A stretch of 64,000 nucleotides of DNA from Panaeolus papilionaceus (taxonomy: Eukaryota; Basidiomycota; Agaricomycetes; Agaricales), in NCBI GenBank assembly GCA_015501605.1, contig JADNRZ010000003.1:1302001-1366000 (forward strand), given 5' to 3'. Each line of letters starts with the position of its first letter. The first letter of the stretch is position 1. The notes under the pieces are model-generated. The model was not told the DNA's origin. It did no database searches and saw only the letters and a program-made list of their open reading frames with translations. Made by a program: the position numbers and the translations under genes. Below are positions 22,740 through 35,653 of the stretch, piece after piece.

Positions 22740-23348
22740 TTATTGAACGCCCAACGACCCCAACCGACTCTTTGCTATTCTTCCAATATCGACTATAGCT
22801 CTTTGTAACTCCATTCTCCATTCCTCGCTCTCTTTCTCGATGGGAGATACCGCATCTAGCGAAGGCGAATCCGCGGATAGTGAATGCTCGAAGCCAAGCA
22901 TATCCTCCATCTCCTCCGCAATTGCTGCACGGCTGCGACCGTTCACAAACGTAATGTATCGAAGCCCAGGAAATTTGACTTCGTAGCATACATTGAGGTG
23001 AACAAGTCTGTTGAGGACTTCGGGGGGTGTTGGCTGGAGCCCGCGAGCGCCTTGTTCCGCTGCGCTAAGCTTGGAAAGGTTGCTGTTTTCACCGATACGG
23101 GGATGTCCGGAAATAAATTCGGCCTGAGCAGGTATATCCCATTTGGCAATCTCTGCGAGCGCTGTATCGATTAACTGGGTGTAGGACGTCGGGGGTGATT
23201 GGGAGGACTTGACAACGACATTGAGCTGCTTCTCCAGTACGTCAACAAGAATAGGAGAGTGCTCGAAAAGTATGACGAGTGTCTTTGCTAAATCTGACCC
23301 TGTGCTTGACGGTGAGCTATAAATGCTTGCAAGAGGAGGAAGGGACAT
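22740..23348 (-). CDS. 2-oxo-4-hydroxy-4-carboxy-5-ureidoimidazoline (OHCU) decarboxylase
   Basis: Uric-acid degradation enzyme that converts OHCU to S-allantoin. It is a single exon of 202 residues, starting MSLPPLASIYSSPSSTGSDL at 23348; the frame is open further upstream, but the leader there is unlike the family. The family segments are VILFEHSPILVDVLEKQL, FISGHPRIGENSNLSKLSAA (catalytic His in GHPRIG), AEQGARG, LNVCYEVKFPGLRYITFVNG and GRSRAAIAEEMEDML. All are in the expected order and spacing. No C-terminal peroxisomal SKL signal is present (it ends LGSLGVQ). The gene is divergent from the dehydrogenase gene, with start codons about 205 bp apart. Confidence 0.87.
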   Translation of the reverse strand: MSLPPLASIYSSPSSTGSDLAKTLVILFEHSPILVDVLEKQLNVVVKSSQSPPTSYTQLIDTALAEIAKWDIPAQAEFISGHPRIGENSNLSKLSAAEQGARGLQPTPPEVLNRLVHLNVCYEVKFPGLRYITFVNGRSRAAIAEEMEDMLGFEHSLSADSPSLDAVSPIEKESEEWRMELQRAIVDIGRIAKSRLGSLGVQ

Positions 23349-23553
23349 GGCGTTCAGGTTTATAATAGTATTAGACCAAAAGCCAGATAAGAAACTAGCC
23401 CCTGTTTCCTTTTCTGTTGCCGGAACTAATGATATTTGCGGGCCGCCTATCCCGACTACTTTGCGACATTTCACCGGGTCACCTTTGGCAGAACACCCAC
23501 GCAAAGATGATCTTGCTTCTCATTTCTTACTTCAGACCAACCAACCAGGAATT

Positions 23554-25031
<1,478 letters not shown>

Positions 25032-25202
25032 GAGTCCCAGCAAAGTACACTATTAAAATATCAATTTTTGTGAACGTGTAGTATTGTACAATGCTATATA
25101 TGCGCAGTCTACGTTAAGGTGGATGCCGTGATTAGATAATGTGTTCCAATATTCCAAAGAAGACGCGACAAGGTATTATAAAAATCTTGGGGGAGGTCAT
25201 TA

Positions 25203-27526
25203 CTATGCAATTTGGAAGAGTTCTTTCTCCCAATCACTCCAGTGAAAGACTGGCAAAGGGTGGCCGTGGCTGTTGAACACCCACGAGTTTACAGGTATTG
25301 TGTTGTCATTACTGAATATCAAATAAAGATACTTGAGTGTTTGCCCGAGGAAATGACTAAGAAAGTTGGTTGGTATGCAGTCAACACGAAGTAGGCTTGA
25401 TTGGAATTACCTTGGCATTTCATCCTTCAACGGAGGAGGGACATGTTCAACATCTAGTAAGGTAGCGTAGCCATGCTCTGTTCGTGCATGAGATTCGAGA
25501 GACTCAAATATACTCCTGGAAACGACAATGAGGATATATAGTGAGGTGGACGAATTCTCTTACCAGGCTCGATCTCTCCAGCGAGTATTTTTTGTAGTTC
25601 GCCATAGCAGATACAGCGTCTGAGTCAGCTGTATACTGGTCAGCTGCGGATGCCTAGGAAACAAAAATGCGACGAACCTCGGGTCGTAACCGGTGTTGGC
25701 GATCTAGAATGGTGTAATCCCTTTCGTCATCTGACGAAACATACTTGTTGGTTTGACCAGTCCCTGGTGGGCCGTTCCCCTTTTTCCCTTTAGTCTCCCA
25801 TTCTCGCAAGTGAGGCATCCACAAGCCTGATAGTTCCCCTGAAGGGGCTTTCCATGGTTTCATTTGTACTTTTTCGGGTGCGAGGCCAGAAGTCTGATCG
25901 GCATAGGTAACCCAGCACGTATATGCTAGACCTTGCGCGGCCCACAAATGAAGCTCTCTTTCTTTCAAGGGTAATGAGATGCCCAAAGCGTGAACTCCAA
26001 GAGCTAATAGTCCTGGAAATGCACACTGATGCTGATTGAACTGGTGGGTAGGCTCTCCATTCTTGGTATCTGTCAGATAGAGAAGCCCCCGCTTCTCAGT
26101 TACGAAAAGGAGTTGATTTAGGATTATATTGATGTATTTGAGGTCTTTAACAATAGGTAAGTGACAGCTGAGGGGTCAGAAGAGCACATACAAAGATCTA
26201 ATGTCTTGCGATCGCTCTTCGCAGTGATAATCCACTGTTTGAGCAGGGTATCAAGCGCATGGTAATTTTCGGGGACAAGTGCATTTTGAACTGCAGATGA
26301 CAGGGGATTAGCCATCAAAGTCGCAAACCAATGAGTTGAGACATACAAACAACAGGGAGCCCTGTATCAATCTGCCAGGTAACGGGTAGCATCGGACTCG
26401 CATTCTGAAAGCTGTACATGATTGACATAACGCTCTCAGTCTGATAATGGTAAGATATTAATGGTGGTGAGGATGCAGATATACAGTGGTTAGATTACCT
26501 TGTTGTAATATGCTGGCCGACCAGTTATGTGTGCCAGATATTTCCTGAAAAAAACATAAGAATGCTGCTCGAACGTTGAGGTCTCACCGTACAGCTCAAG
26601 TTGGTTGGTCTGGATACTTGTCCAGCTCATATTGTATTGCTTGTCCACCATGTCTTGATACAGCTTCCCGCTGGTAAAATTTTAGGCTACCAGTCTTGTG
26701 ATACAATGAACAAGAGACTGGTACTCACGTTGTGATGTCAACTATGTCTGCTGGCATGCCCGAGGTGGTGTTGAATGCAAACAGAAGTTGGGATGCAAGG
26801 TCGTCTGCGACGCTCAGAAGTACCGGCTCTCCAGACAAGGCATACGACGATATGAGTGCGCCCAATTGACGCGACAGTGCATTGTGGAATTGCACATGCT
26901 TGCCCTGGAATTCCATATATGCGAAGTGTTTATGCAGAAGCTAATGTGTGACGTACCTTGGGCTGTATGTTTCTCCTTGATACCAAAGCTAGTGAACGAC
27001 GAAATGAGTCACGGATACCCATTATATGAAGGCTAGTCAAGGAGTCGTATAATGTCGTTCTCCATCCTTGTGAGCTTTACACAGACGTTAGAACGGAAAG
27101 AGTAAGGGTGGTTGATTTGCATAAAACCGACCGGTCAATTCCCTTTCCAGACAGTGGCAATAACTCGTCGAATTCTGCTGCATATGTGTTGTATCCATTG
27201 TAGGCATGGGTAAGCGCCGTTTTAACACGTTCGCTGCGTTGTTCCCAAATAACGTTTGCTGAGTCCTCCCCATTCTGGTTCGGTGGATGAAATGGACGCG
27301 GCTTGTGACCCTCAACAGGGGGATGGTGTTCTGGACTATGTAACCTTAGGGGAGGTTTATCGGCTCGGAGAAGGTAGATCCATAGAATAAGGGTGCATGC
27401 TACGACCCATGGAAAAATGCGTAGTAATGGTCGGGCGGTAGGTCTCCACGAACGCCTTGAAGGAGTGAGAGGAACAGGACCTGCTGGAGGTATGGTAATG
27501 ACAAGATTGGGTGTCCGCCGGGGCAT
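25203..27526 (-). CDS. GH47 alpha-mannosidase-like protein with degenerate active site
   Basis: Type II membrane protein of the class I alpha-1,2-mannosidase family: a short basic N-terminus, anchor IFPWVVACTLILWIYLL, then a lumenal GH47 domain with many small exons. Family landmarks are TALTHAYNGYNTYAAEFDEL, NGWRTTLYDSLTSLHIMGI, AFPGLLALGVHALG, AAQGLAYTCWVTYADQTSGL, HRLRPE and [10 protein letters not shown]. However, the signature acids differ from the intact paralogue at 46180-48521: FHNALSR replaces FFETVIR, YHALDT replaces DSAHEY, LTQTLY follows RPE instead of TVESLY, FLGQT replaces FLAET, and FNSHGHP replaces FNTEAHP. The frame and splice sites are intact, so it is probably an expressed but non-catalytic or altered protein rather than a pseudogene. 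It ends DWEKELFQIA. Confidence 0.85.
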
Positions 27527-27828
27527 ACTAATATTACAGTCAAGATCCCATGAAATGACAAAATGGCTGAAGGAAAGAGTCAATGAACAAGCGCGGGATT
27601 TCTCAAGGCTTGGTCAGATTATAATTATTATTGATTGATTATTGCTTTGCCATGATCCTATCTTTTTAACTCCGATGCATCATTTCAGTTCATATTCGAT
27701 CCATACAGTACACAGTAAATTATTCTTTCTTTTCGAATATGTTTCACTGTCGGGACATTAAAACTACACATTGAACCTCAGGGAAGGTTGGGAATCACTT
27801 CACAAACTACGCATCAGAATCTGTCATT
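27527..27828. other. Spacer between GH47-like and GH5 genes
   Basis: A 302 bp region, AT-rich near 27615-27740. It is the promoter of the GH47-like gene and the 3' flank of the GH5 gene. Nothing else was recognised. Confidence 0.5.
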
Positions 27829-29925
27829 TTAAAAAGTTGCATTCATCAACTTACCAGCTTGAGCCCATAACATTTGGTCAGACCCATCATCATTTGGTGT
27901 AACAGTGAGTTCGTATGTCGTATCAAAGGAACCAGCACTCCAGATGGTAAAGCCAGCCAACACATCAGAGTTGGATTTGATGTAAGCCAACTGGGACCCC
28001 ATGCTGTGGAAGGTTCAATCACTAAGCGAAAGTTCTGGAATATCTCGAAATGGGTCGACTTACGCAGTGACGCATGATTGTGTATTACCACCACCAGTTT
28101 CGCTGAGCAACGCCTGCCTATTTCCATTTTCCCTCAAGAAGTTAGCCAGTGTTGTGAAGACAGCAACATTATCCTAGTTCCATTCTCGAATTTAGCTTTA
28201 GACGGTTTTATTCCGTTGAAAGGAATCCTACCGTCGTGCACTCAGTGTGCGTTCCACTATTGTCGACATCAAGGTATTTGTGAACTGAAATACGTAACGT
28301 CAGCATCTACGATAAGCCAACCATCTAAGACGGCCTAGACTTACCATCGAAAATGAGCTTGTCAGTTCCACCTGCTGGATCTATGACCTGGAGCAATAGT
28401 GGTCCCGCTTCGTTAGGGAAGGCTTCTGCACTAGACCAAGAGGAGCCTTTGTTCTAAGGGATAAGCGTACTGAACGTTGCCTCCTAGGCGACGGAAGACA
28501 AACCTGGGAGAAGGAGGTACTGAGAAGTGGCACCAGCTTCACGAATAGCGTTGACAGCAGCTTGAACTGACTCCACCTTCATTGTGGCATCGTATTAGAC
28601 ATGTTTTCATGAGTAAATACTTGATCATACCCAGGTTGGCACAGATTGAAGGTCGTGTGGCTCATTCATGATTCCAAACTGAAGTGTAGATGAGTCAAAC
28701 TCAGCGCTATATAGATGAATAAACGCACGATGATCTTGGAGTTATCCTTGTACTTGGCTGCAACTTGAGACCACAGACTGGTAAATTGATCATCAGTCGG
28801 ACCTCCTTGGGAGATGATTTGCCCGTTCCAGCGAGCGTAGTTGTGCTGTGAGCGGTTCTATAAACCAGATTGTAAAGGTCATTTGAAAAGTGCTCACCAG
28901 GTCAAGGATCACGTATGGCTGAGTGGATGCACCAAGCGCGCTTTGCACTGTAGCATCGTAACGGGAAAAGAAGGCTGAATCGATGTCACCGCCTAAAGTA
29001 GGCGTCATCAACTGCCATGCTGTGGCAGAGGGTAAGCAGGTCAAACCATCTCGAAGACAGGTTGAGCTTACCGAAGGCTTTGGTGTTAATAACAGCGACA
29101 ACAATGATGATAATGATGCGTTATATAAATTCATTTGCTTCATTCAATGGTTCCACTCACGAATACGAAAAGCATTGACACCTTGAGATGCAAAGTGAGA
29201 AATCTGTGAGATGGGGGGATCAACACCAATGCCGCTGAAAGAGCCATTGGTGTACTATCAACGTTTATGAACTCAGTTCCTCTTGTGTCCGTTCAAGCGT
29301 ACAATGGTAGGCATACCACGCTAAAATCGTATCCAGCGAGGTTGACCCCTCCCAAGAATGGGATTCCACCGGCACCTGGACTACCAGTTGCGGTCGGAGT
29401 TGGTACCTCCGTCGTGGTTGTTGTGGGAGTAGGTACGACCGTCCCTGTCGTGGTAGTCGGCGTAGGTACCTCTGTATCTGTCGTGGATGTTGAGGTTGGC
29501 ATTCCAGTGGTGGTTGGAGGAGATCCTCCACTGCCAGGTAAACATTGGGAATAATCTAGGACACCAAGGTCAAAGAGCAGCCTTGTTGAGAAAAGGAACA
29601 AAAATCTACAGTCGTTTAGGGCGGTACAGGTCGCCCCCGAAACGCATGTAGTCTCTCCACCTGTCGCCGTATGTCTGGTTAGCATTTGTGTTGGAGTTTA
29701 CACACAGATGAACTTACTCCACCCAATACCACCACCTGTGTAATACAACGTATTAGAAATGATCCCAGAAACAGTAGAGTTGGATCGTACATTGGCCATA
29801 GAGCTATTGGTCGTTGAGAAAAATAATCAATCAGAGCAAGGTCCTTATGAGGTACACAAGCCGCGTACCGGTTGTTCAGCATGCACGAGAACGGCGAGCA
29901 GAAGAGCTAAGAAAGGAGATTTCAT
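27829..29925 (-). CDS. Secreted endo-beta-1,4-glucanase, CBM1-linker-GH5
   Basis: Cellulose-degrading enzyme. It starts MKSPFLALLLAVLVHAEQP at 29925, a signal peptide. The CBM1 follows, split over several small exons: LYGQC, GGIGW, then GGETTCVSGATCTALND and YSQCLPGSG, with the cysteines and aromatics of a cellulose-binding module. A Thr/Pro/Val linker with near-repeats of EVPTPT comes next, then GH5 from FLGGVNLAGYDFSV. Catalytic residues are visible: FGIMNEPHD carries the acid/base Glu and LLSETGGGNTQSC carries the nucleophile Glu. FRIPFGWQLMTP, LDLHNYARWN, QGGPTDDQF and DVHKYLDVDNSG are typical of fungal EG2/Cel5A. The last exon reads DQMLWAQAGK and stops at 27829; a slightly different 3' end is possible. 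TATAAAA lies 46-52 nt upstream of the ATG. Confidence 0.9.
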
Positions 29926-30673
29926 CGTAGTTACTGGGCTAGTTGAAGGATACCACCAAAAACGAATGGCTTTTATACGCATTGTCGACAGTGTATTGGA
30001 TAAACTACGGGGTGTAACGTAGCATCGTTGATACGATGCTGTACCAGAGAACGCGTTCGAGTGGACCTAAATTTCCCGTTTCCCTAAAAATAAGGTAACG
30101 AGATGATAAAATGAGATGATGTGGAGTATTGAACGAGAGGAAGTATAAGTGTGGTGCGCAAGAACAAGGAACGGTGGGGCTGTTCTATTACAGTAACTGT
30201 GTAGGCAGACACAGAGAGAAAGCACTTGTGCAACTTAGTACACCAGGTCTAGAGTTATTCCACAAAACGACGCGATGTGGCTTGTCGTATATCATCGCGA
30301 AATTCTCAGATAGGCTCAAACGTGAAGCCAAAGCAAGCAAGCCAACCCAAGTATTGCTAGCATTAACCCCCTTCCACACTAGGAGATCTACAAGACCTAG
30401 AAATGGACTGAACAGCTTCGTCGAAACCCCGACTACCAGCTAAGCATGGAGTATAATTCACCAACATTGTTCCGGAAGTCTTCTTGCGTTGCACACAGAC
30501 GAGCGATTTGCACCAAGGTAGCAACAACATCCATTTATTTCCCTTGTTTCTGTTACAACAGTCATTAATATGTTTCCGAAGTTAGCCTATACTGTGGAGA
30601 GACGTGGAGTGACGTGAATTGGACCCTTACATGAAGAAATAGAACTTACGACAATCCTCCAGCCAGTTGCTGG
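29926..30673. other. Spacer upstream of the GH5 gene
   Basis: A 748 bp region between the GH5 start and the 3' end of the Erv1 gene. It holds the TATA box noted separately and a short inverted repeat AGCATCG/CGATGCT around 30021-30040. No supported ORF was seen. It is the likely regulatory region for a carbon-regulated cellulase. Confidence 0.5.
29971..29977 (-). promoter_or_regulatory. Putative TATA box of CBM1-GH5 gene
   Basis: A perfect TATAAAA on the minus strand (context GCGTATAAAAGCC), 46-52 nt upstream of the ATG at 29925. Confidence 0.55.
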
Positions 30674-31276
30674 TCAATCACAACTGCCGTCGCTTGGCCC
30701 ATCTTTCCAGCGCTCATCCACTTTACTACAATCGAATGTCTCCTTTCCTAACTTCTTGTTGACTTGATTATGACGGTCACATAGCCACTGACTCAAGGCA
30801 GTTCTTCCACTAACATCTGGTGGATACTGGTTGATGTCTTTTCCAAAGTCGTCGGCGCACCAATGGCAAGGGTATAGAACTGGCAGAGATCGAAGCAGCA
30901 TGAGCATATTAGCTCGTTGTGTAGGCGTGGGTTTCTCTGGGTAGTAAGCAGCGGCACTATGTAAGAATGTCCAGGTAGCTCGACCTAGTTGTTCGACATC
31001 AGGAGGGCATCCCGCGGGTGGTTCGTCTGGTAATAGAGCGGCAGATTTTGTGGATTGAGAGCTAGCAGTAGCAGCAGCAGCAACTTGTTTCACCGCACTA
31101 CCACCGACACGTTTAGGCTGAGCCTCGGTATGGTTCGTCGTTTGTGGTCTCCAGTTTCGAAAGGCGGTACAAGGTTTGCAGGGTTTACCATCTGGACCCA
31201 TTACCACTCCTGCTTGTTTTTCATTTTTAACAGGTTTGTTTTGTGTCGGTTGCGTTTGCCCTGTTACGTTCGCCAT
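30674..31276 (-). CDS. ERV1: FAD-linked sulfhydryl oxidase Erv1/ALR
   Basis: Mitochondrial intermembrane-space oxidase that re-oxidises Mia40. It is one exon of 200 residues from MANVTGQ at 31276 to the stop at 30674. The same frame is open to an ATG at 31336, but the added 20 residues do not look conserved. The N-terminal arm holds the shuttle pair in GKPCKPCTAFRNWRP. The flavin domain has LGRATWTFLHSAAAYYPEKP, the redox CxxC in LPVLYPCHWCADDFG, WLCDRHNQVNKKLGK and the structural pair C-x16-C completed by FDCSKVDERWKDG. All family cysteines are present. A Gln/Ala/Ser/Thr-rich low-complexity spacer separates the arm and core. Confidence 0.93.
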   Translation of the reverse strand: MANVTGQTQPTQNKPVKNEKQAGVVMGPDGKPCKPCTAFRNWRPQTTNHTEAQPKRVGGSAVKQVAAAATASSQSTKSAALLPDEPPAGCPPDVEQLGRATWTFLHSAAAYYPEKPTPTQRANMLMLLRSLPVLYPCHWCADDFGKDINQYPPDVSGRTALSQWLCDRHNQVNKKLGKETFDCSKVDERWKDGPSDGSCD

Positions 31277-31821
31277 GGACCTTGCAAGATAAGTAGGAAG
31301 AAAAATATTTTCGACAGGTATGTTCAATAAATCCAATGAGCAATACGGACCCTGAGAAAACGTTCCGGCCGTTTCCAGTCAGTCCCAGGAGTTTTCGATT
31401 CGCTGCATTCAAGTTATTGAAGTTACATTGTTGAGCGAAGTAATTGTCTTGACCTCTTCTGAATGTATGTCGGTATTCTCGAGGAATACGAGCGCTTTAA
31501 ATATATTTTAAAATTGATCTAATTGAATGCACAGATAATTCGCGCTAAGATGATGTCCATATTGTACATCGACGGCCTGGGATGCTGGTAGTGCCTATGT
31601 GTACAACTATTATACACAGATTGACAAAAGACAGGTCATCGAGAGACGTGATACAGGGATTAACAGATACAATAATATCTTCAAATCGATGACAGCGGGA
31701 GGGGCAATGAAGCCTGCGATATGACAACTTGCGTATCAGCAAATGGCATGAAGGCGGGGGCTAATCCTTTTAACGGGTGTTGAGGGGGTCATAAGACTCG
31801 ACCAGGTTCTTCGACAATGAA
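31277..31821. other. Spacer between Erv1 and ZIP transporter genes
   Basis: A 545 bp region. Only short chance ORFs are present. It contains the Erv1 promoter and the 3' flank of the ZIP gene. Confidence 0.5.
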
Positions 31822-33261
31822 CTAGGCCCATCGTCCGAGGAGTGACATGAGTGCGCAGCCTAGACACATGCATCCGAGGGCGTAAGCCAATCTGCCATTG
31901 GAAGCGTTCATCATTTCCTTGTTGAAGAGAAATTCGTGTGCAAAAAGCTAGGAGAGTGTTTCAGATACATGGGTCAATGATGGAAGATAAAGGAAAAACA
32001 TACCTCAACCAAACCGGTGTAGACCAAAATACCAGCGCTTACAGAGTCCATGACTCCTGTGACGATGGATGCTGTCGTGCTTCCAGGATTGTAGGTCGAT
32101 CTCACTCCCAAGCCAGCGGCAATTCCTATCGGTGTGGTGAAGCCGAACAGTAGAGCCCCAGCTACCGGCACCCATCTGTATTTCGATGACAACTCGAGGT
32201 GGGCCAAACGAGCCCCAATGGCTAATCCTTCGAATGTTTCTGTTTACGTGATGAATATCCGCGGATCCAAATATCTGTTGCGGACTTACGATGGAACAAG
32301 ATGACGATGAACAAGACTTTGAAACTCTCGTCAACAGCCAATGTCAGGCCAATTAGCAGGCTATTACCATGACGTCAACGAAAGGAGTGCCAAAAAATAG
32401 GATCATTATTTACCTGTGCAGAACAACACCAAACTCCAAAATGGCGACACCGATTATTTGCGTACTTAAAGAATCTTGGAAAGGGTGAGCAGGAGCGGGT
32501 TGCGCGATCTCCACATCAGACGAGTTGGCAGTAGTCTTCGTCGCTTTGTCCTCAAAGCTTCCTTCCGGCCCATGGGCAGCATGTGAGCCCGGACCGTGAC
32601 CATGGGCATCTGCGATAACGAACAGGAGCAGTCAACTGAGTCAGGAAGGTGATGGATAAAGGATGCAATAATAGAAAACTACCGTGGGAGACGCCTAATT
32701 TCCTTAGCTTTGCTGTGCCTGCACGGAACGCAACAATCTCAATGATGAAAATAGCAAAAATGCTCAATAAGCAGAATGCCATTCCATAATGCTATGTTGC
32801 CAGTCAGCGAGAGAAACTGCGTGGAAATGACAAAAACATACGAATTCATGCCACTTTTCAGATAAGCATGGGCTCTCGAGGGCTTCAAGGCCATGAGCCA
32901 ACAGATGAACAAAGGCGGTGGCAATCTAAATTCCAGAATGAGACTGGAACGAATTGAGGGGTTAAGAATGTCGTACAATGACACCAGAGCCGAAGTATTT
33001 TGCGAAGCTAAAACATGCCGTTAGTAGTAATCTAATCGGATGAATAGAGCTTACTTACTCAAATACACTTTTTGGCACATGAAGCCATGAGGAGCGCTTT
33101 GCTAGTATCGGGAATAAGGCACCAGCTGTAGAACCAACAAGGATGATGAAGATAGAGGCAATCCTCAAGTTCAAATGGATGTCCGCGCCTCCACCGTTAC
33201 CACAGTTGAGGAGTTCTCCAAGAAGGTCATCATCATTGTGATTGTGGTGATGATTAGACAT
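31822..33261 (-). CDS. ZIP-family zinc transporter (Zrt1/Zrt2-like)
   Basis: Plasma-membrane zinc (or iron) uptake carrier. It starts MSNHHHNHNDDD at 33261, a His/Asp-rich extracellular N-terminus. Membrane segments in order are LRIASIFIILVGSTAGALF, FAKYFGSGVI.. with the first ZIP segments across introns, FCLLSIFAIFIIEIVAF, ILEFGVVLHSVLIGLTLAVD, VLFIVILFHQTFEGLAIGAR, RWVPVAGALLFGFTTPIGIA and IVTGVMDSVSAGILVYTGLV. The transport signatures HSVLIG and FHQTFEGLAIG are intact. The variable loop between TM3 and TM4 carries HGHGPGSHAAHG-type histidines. The protein ends SLLGRWA. About six to seven exons. Confidence 0.9.
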
Positions 33262-33429
33262 GTTTAAAGAAAGTTAAGAGGGAAGTGGGTGAAGGAAGGA
33301 ATGATTTGCAAAACTGATTATATCGCTACACATTGGTGACTGTTCGGGTTCTCAACTTTCCCAATTCTGTTTTCTAATTGGTCTTTAATCATGTGATGTA
33401 AATGAGAGTACCCTTCCAGTCATGTCCAC

Positions 33430-34932
33430 TCACTTCATCCGTGGAACCGCTTGGTCCGCTTTTCCGATGTCATCAGCCTCATATCTGCACGCAACCATTC
33501 GTATGTCTGCTACCAAGCCCTTCAGAACTGTGCTGGGCGTCGATAAGACATATCCACCGTAGAAGACTAATTTTTGAGCGACATGATTTGAACGTTTTGA
33601 CCCGCCTTCATTGGTTTCTAAGCTTGGTCCCATGTCCTTCCTATCCAAATGAAACAGGTGGTATATGTCAGATAACATGCGCACCGTGTTGGAATGAGGG
33701 TGTGAAGAATATTCGTTATCCGTAGAGAAATCGGATTTAGTCGATCCCATGTCTATCACACGTAAAGGTATGAGGAGCTGGACCGTGTCTCGCAACAGCA
33801 GCGAAAATATTTCATTCGAGACTGTGCCCTGATATCAGAGAACCGCACCGGTGAGCTCTCATCTCACCAGTATATCAATTATGAATTATACTCACGAGCT
33901 CAAAACCAGCCCACAAGTCTGTAATCACGGCAGATAAATTTGGATAGAGTGTGGTGGATTTGCGGTCCGTAAGGAAAGGTACCATCTTGGAGAACAGTCG
34001 ACGTGCCTCCCAATGTTCAGGATCATCGGACCCAAGATGACACAACGTAGATGTCCCAAGATGCCGAGTTATGTATGCGTATGAGATACTATTCAAACGT
34101 GATCGTTAATTTCGATTAAATAGCCACATAGAATTTGACTGACCAAATTGCTACAACGTTAAACACCAAAGGTTGGTTGGTGGGCCTTGACCTTACAAGT
34201 GAAGGAGGAATGGGCATTATATGGGGCATTTTCGGAAGCTCTGACGCTTCTTCAGCTATGACATTATACATCCACCAAGGTTGCTGAATTTTGGCCCCCA
34301 GGATGTCACTAGATAATAGCTTCTGTGCCAAGTCACTGGTGGGATTTTGGAATGCCTTCAGAAACTTATTTCGTTCTTCCGGATTGAGGAGCGACCAAAG
34401 CACTTCCGGGGAAGTCGATTCTGAGGACCGCATCAGTAATGAATCAGCCATGAAGTTTGACGACCTTACCTATATTGATGGATGCAAATCTAGACGCTAG
34501 ATCCGATGCCTCATCGTCGTCGTCGCTGTCGAGGTCCTGGTCTTGGCTTTCCTCCTCAAACCTCTGGAGCAACTGCATCATTTTTTGCCTTTCTTCTGCA
34601 CTTTTAGATGGCTCAGAATTGATGTTTTGTTGAATCTCCTTCTTGTAGAAGCCTTCTGAGCAAGTATTGTGCTCCTACTGAACTTGAACACAGTGAGAAG
34701 TGATTGTTAGAGGTAAAGCGTACCCCAGATCGAAAGCAAGTGAGTGAGCAATATGGCACGTTGCAATTAGGGCATGTATATTTTGCAAATTGACGTTTGC
34801 ACCTAATTTCGAATCTGTTATTAGATACGAATCAAGTGGACATGTGTTCCACACGCACAGACGACAAACCACATCCGTTTGCTCCACTTTGGAAGGTGAT
34901 GAGGGCACAAGCATGGAGTCTTGGGCAAACAT
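33430..34932 (-). CDS. Zinc finger HIT domain protein 2 (ZNHIT2-like)
   Basis: ZNHIT2 links the R2TP/prefoldin-like chaperone with snRNP and polymerase assembly. It starts MFAQDSMLVPSSPSKVEQTD at 34932. The HIT zinc finger is assembled over two introns: VVCRLC, then CKRQFAKYTCPNCNVPYC and SLTCFRSG, then HNTCSEGFYKKEIQQNI. This is followed by EERQKMMQLLQRFEEESQD and an acidic run (LDSDDDDEASD). The conserved C-terminal half has ESTSPEVLWSLLNPEERNKF, IQQPWWMYNVIAEEASELPK and YAYITRHLGTSTLCHLGSDD, and runs on to PRMK. Gly/Ser frames and multiple exons fit the fungal members. Confidence 0.83.
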
Positions 34933-35653
34933 AGCTGTTTAAAGGCCAAAAATCAGTAAATTAAAAAAGCTATGTAGTATGATCGCAAAGCATGGGGGCT
35001 GGGCTGGGCTGATTTGGCGTAAACGTACTGGATAACTGAAAGGATGGACGAGGTAGAACACTCAATGATTCACCACACACGTGAGAACATTTTTCTTGTC
35101 CCGAAATTGAAGTCAAAAATACTGTTGGGCCACTGTTCTGCCTTCGACGCCAAACAATTGATCCAGGACACATTAGGTCTCGATCTCATCATTTATGTTG
35201 CTAACATTGTATTATCGTGGCTTATCGAACACAAGGTTTGGCTTTGTATCCCTATATGAAAAAGGTGTGCTTGTATCTGGGACCCTGCATAGCAATGCTA
35301 TGTGGCCAGCCATTACGCTCGGAATACCTGTTAACAAATGCCTCAATGGTATATGCTGAAAATCGTGCTTCAAGTGCATCTAGCAAGACTCATTTTCTCG
35401 GACATCTGATCTGTGATATCTCGAAACCATTCACGTTCCAACATGACTGGTGACCAGCGTCCATTCCGAACCCTTTGCGAGATGCACTGGTAATCGTTAC
35501 TCTCAGGGATTCCGATGAATCATGACAAGCATCCAGTCGTATCTGCCCCATTTTCGGAATTCATTGTCCATTCCTTTCAACTATTCATTCACATATTCAC
35601 ATATTTAAGAGAACACTCGATATTGCGCGGCATTCTTACTGACCCTTCCCACT
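34933..35653. other. Divergent spacer between ZNHIT2 and first RBR gene
   Basis: A 721 bp region. Three chance ORFs of 67-78 codons on the plus strand have no recognisable domain. It is the presumed promoter region for both genes. Confidence 0.5.

Noticed and set aside
25203..27526. Calling the degenerate GH47 gene a pseudogene
   Set aside because: No frameshift or premature stop is needed to read it through; the changes are substitutions at specific residues.
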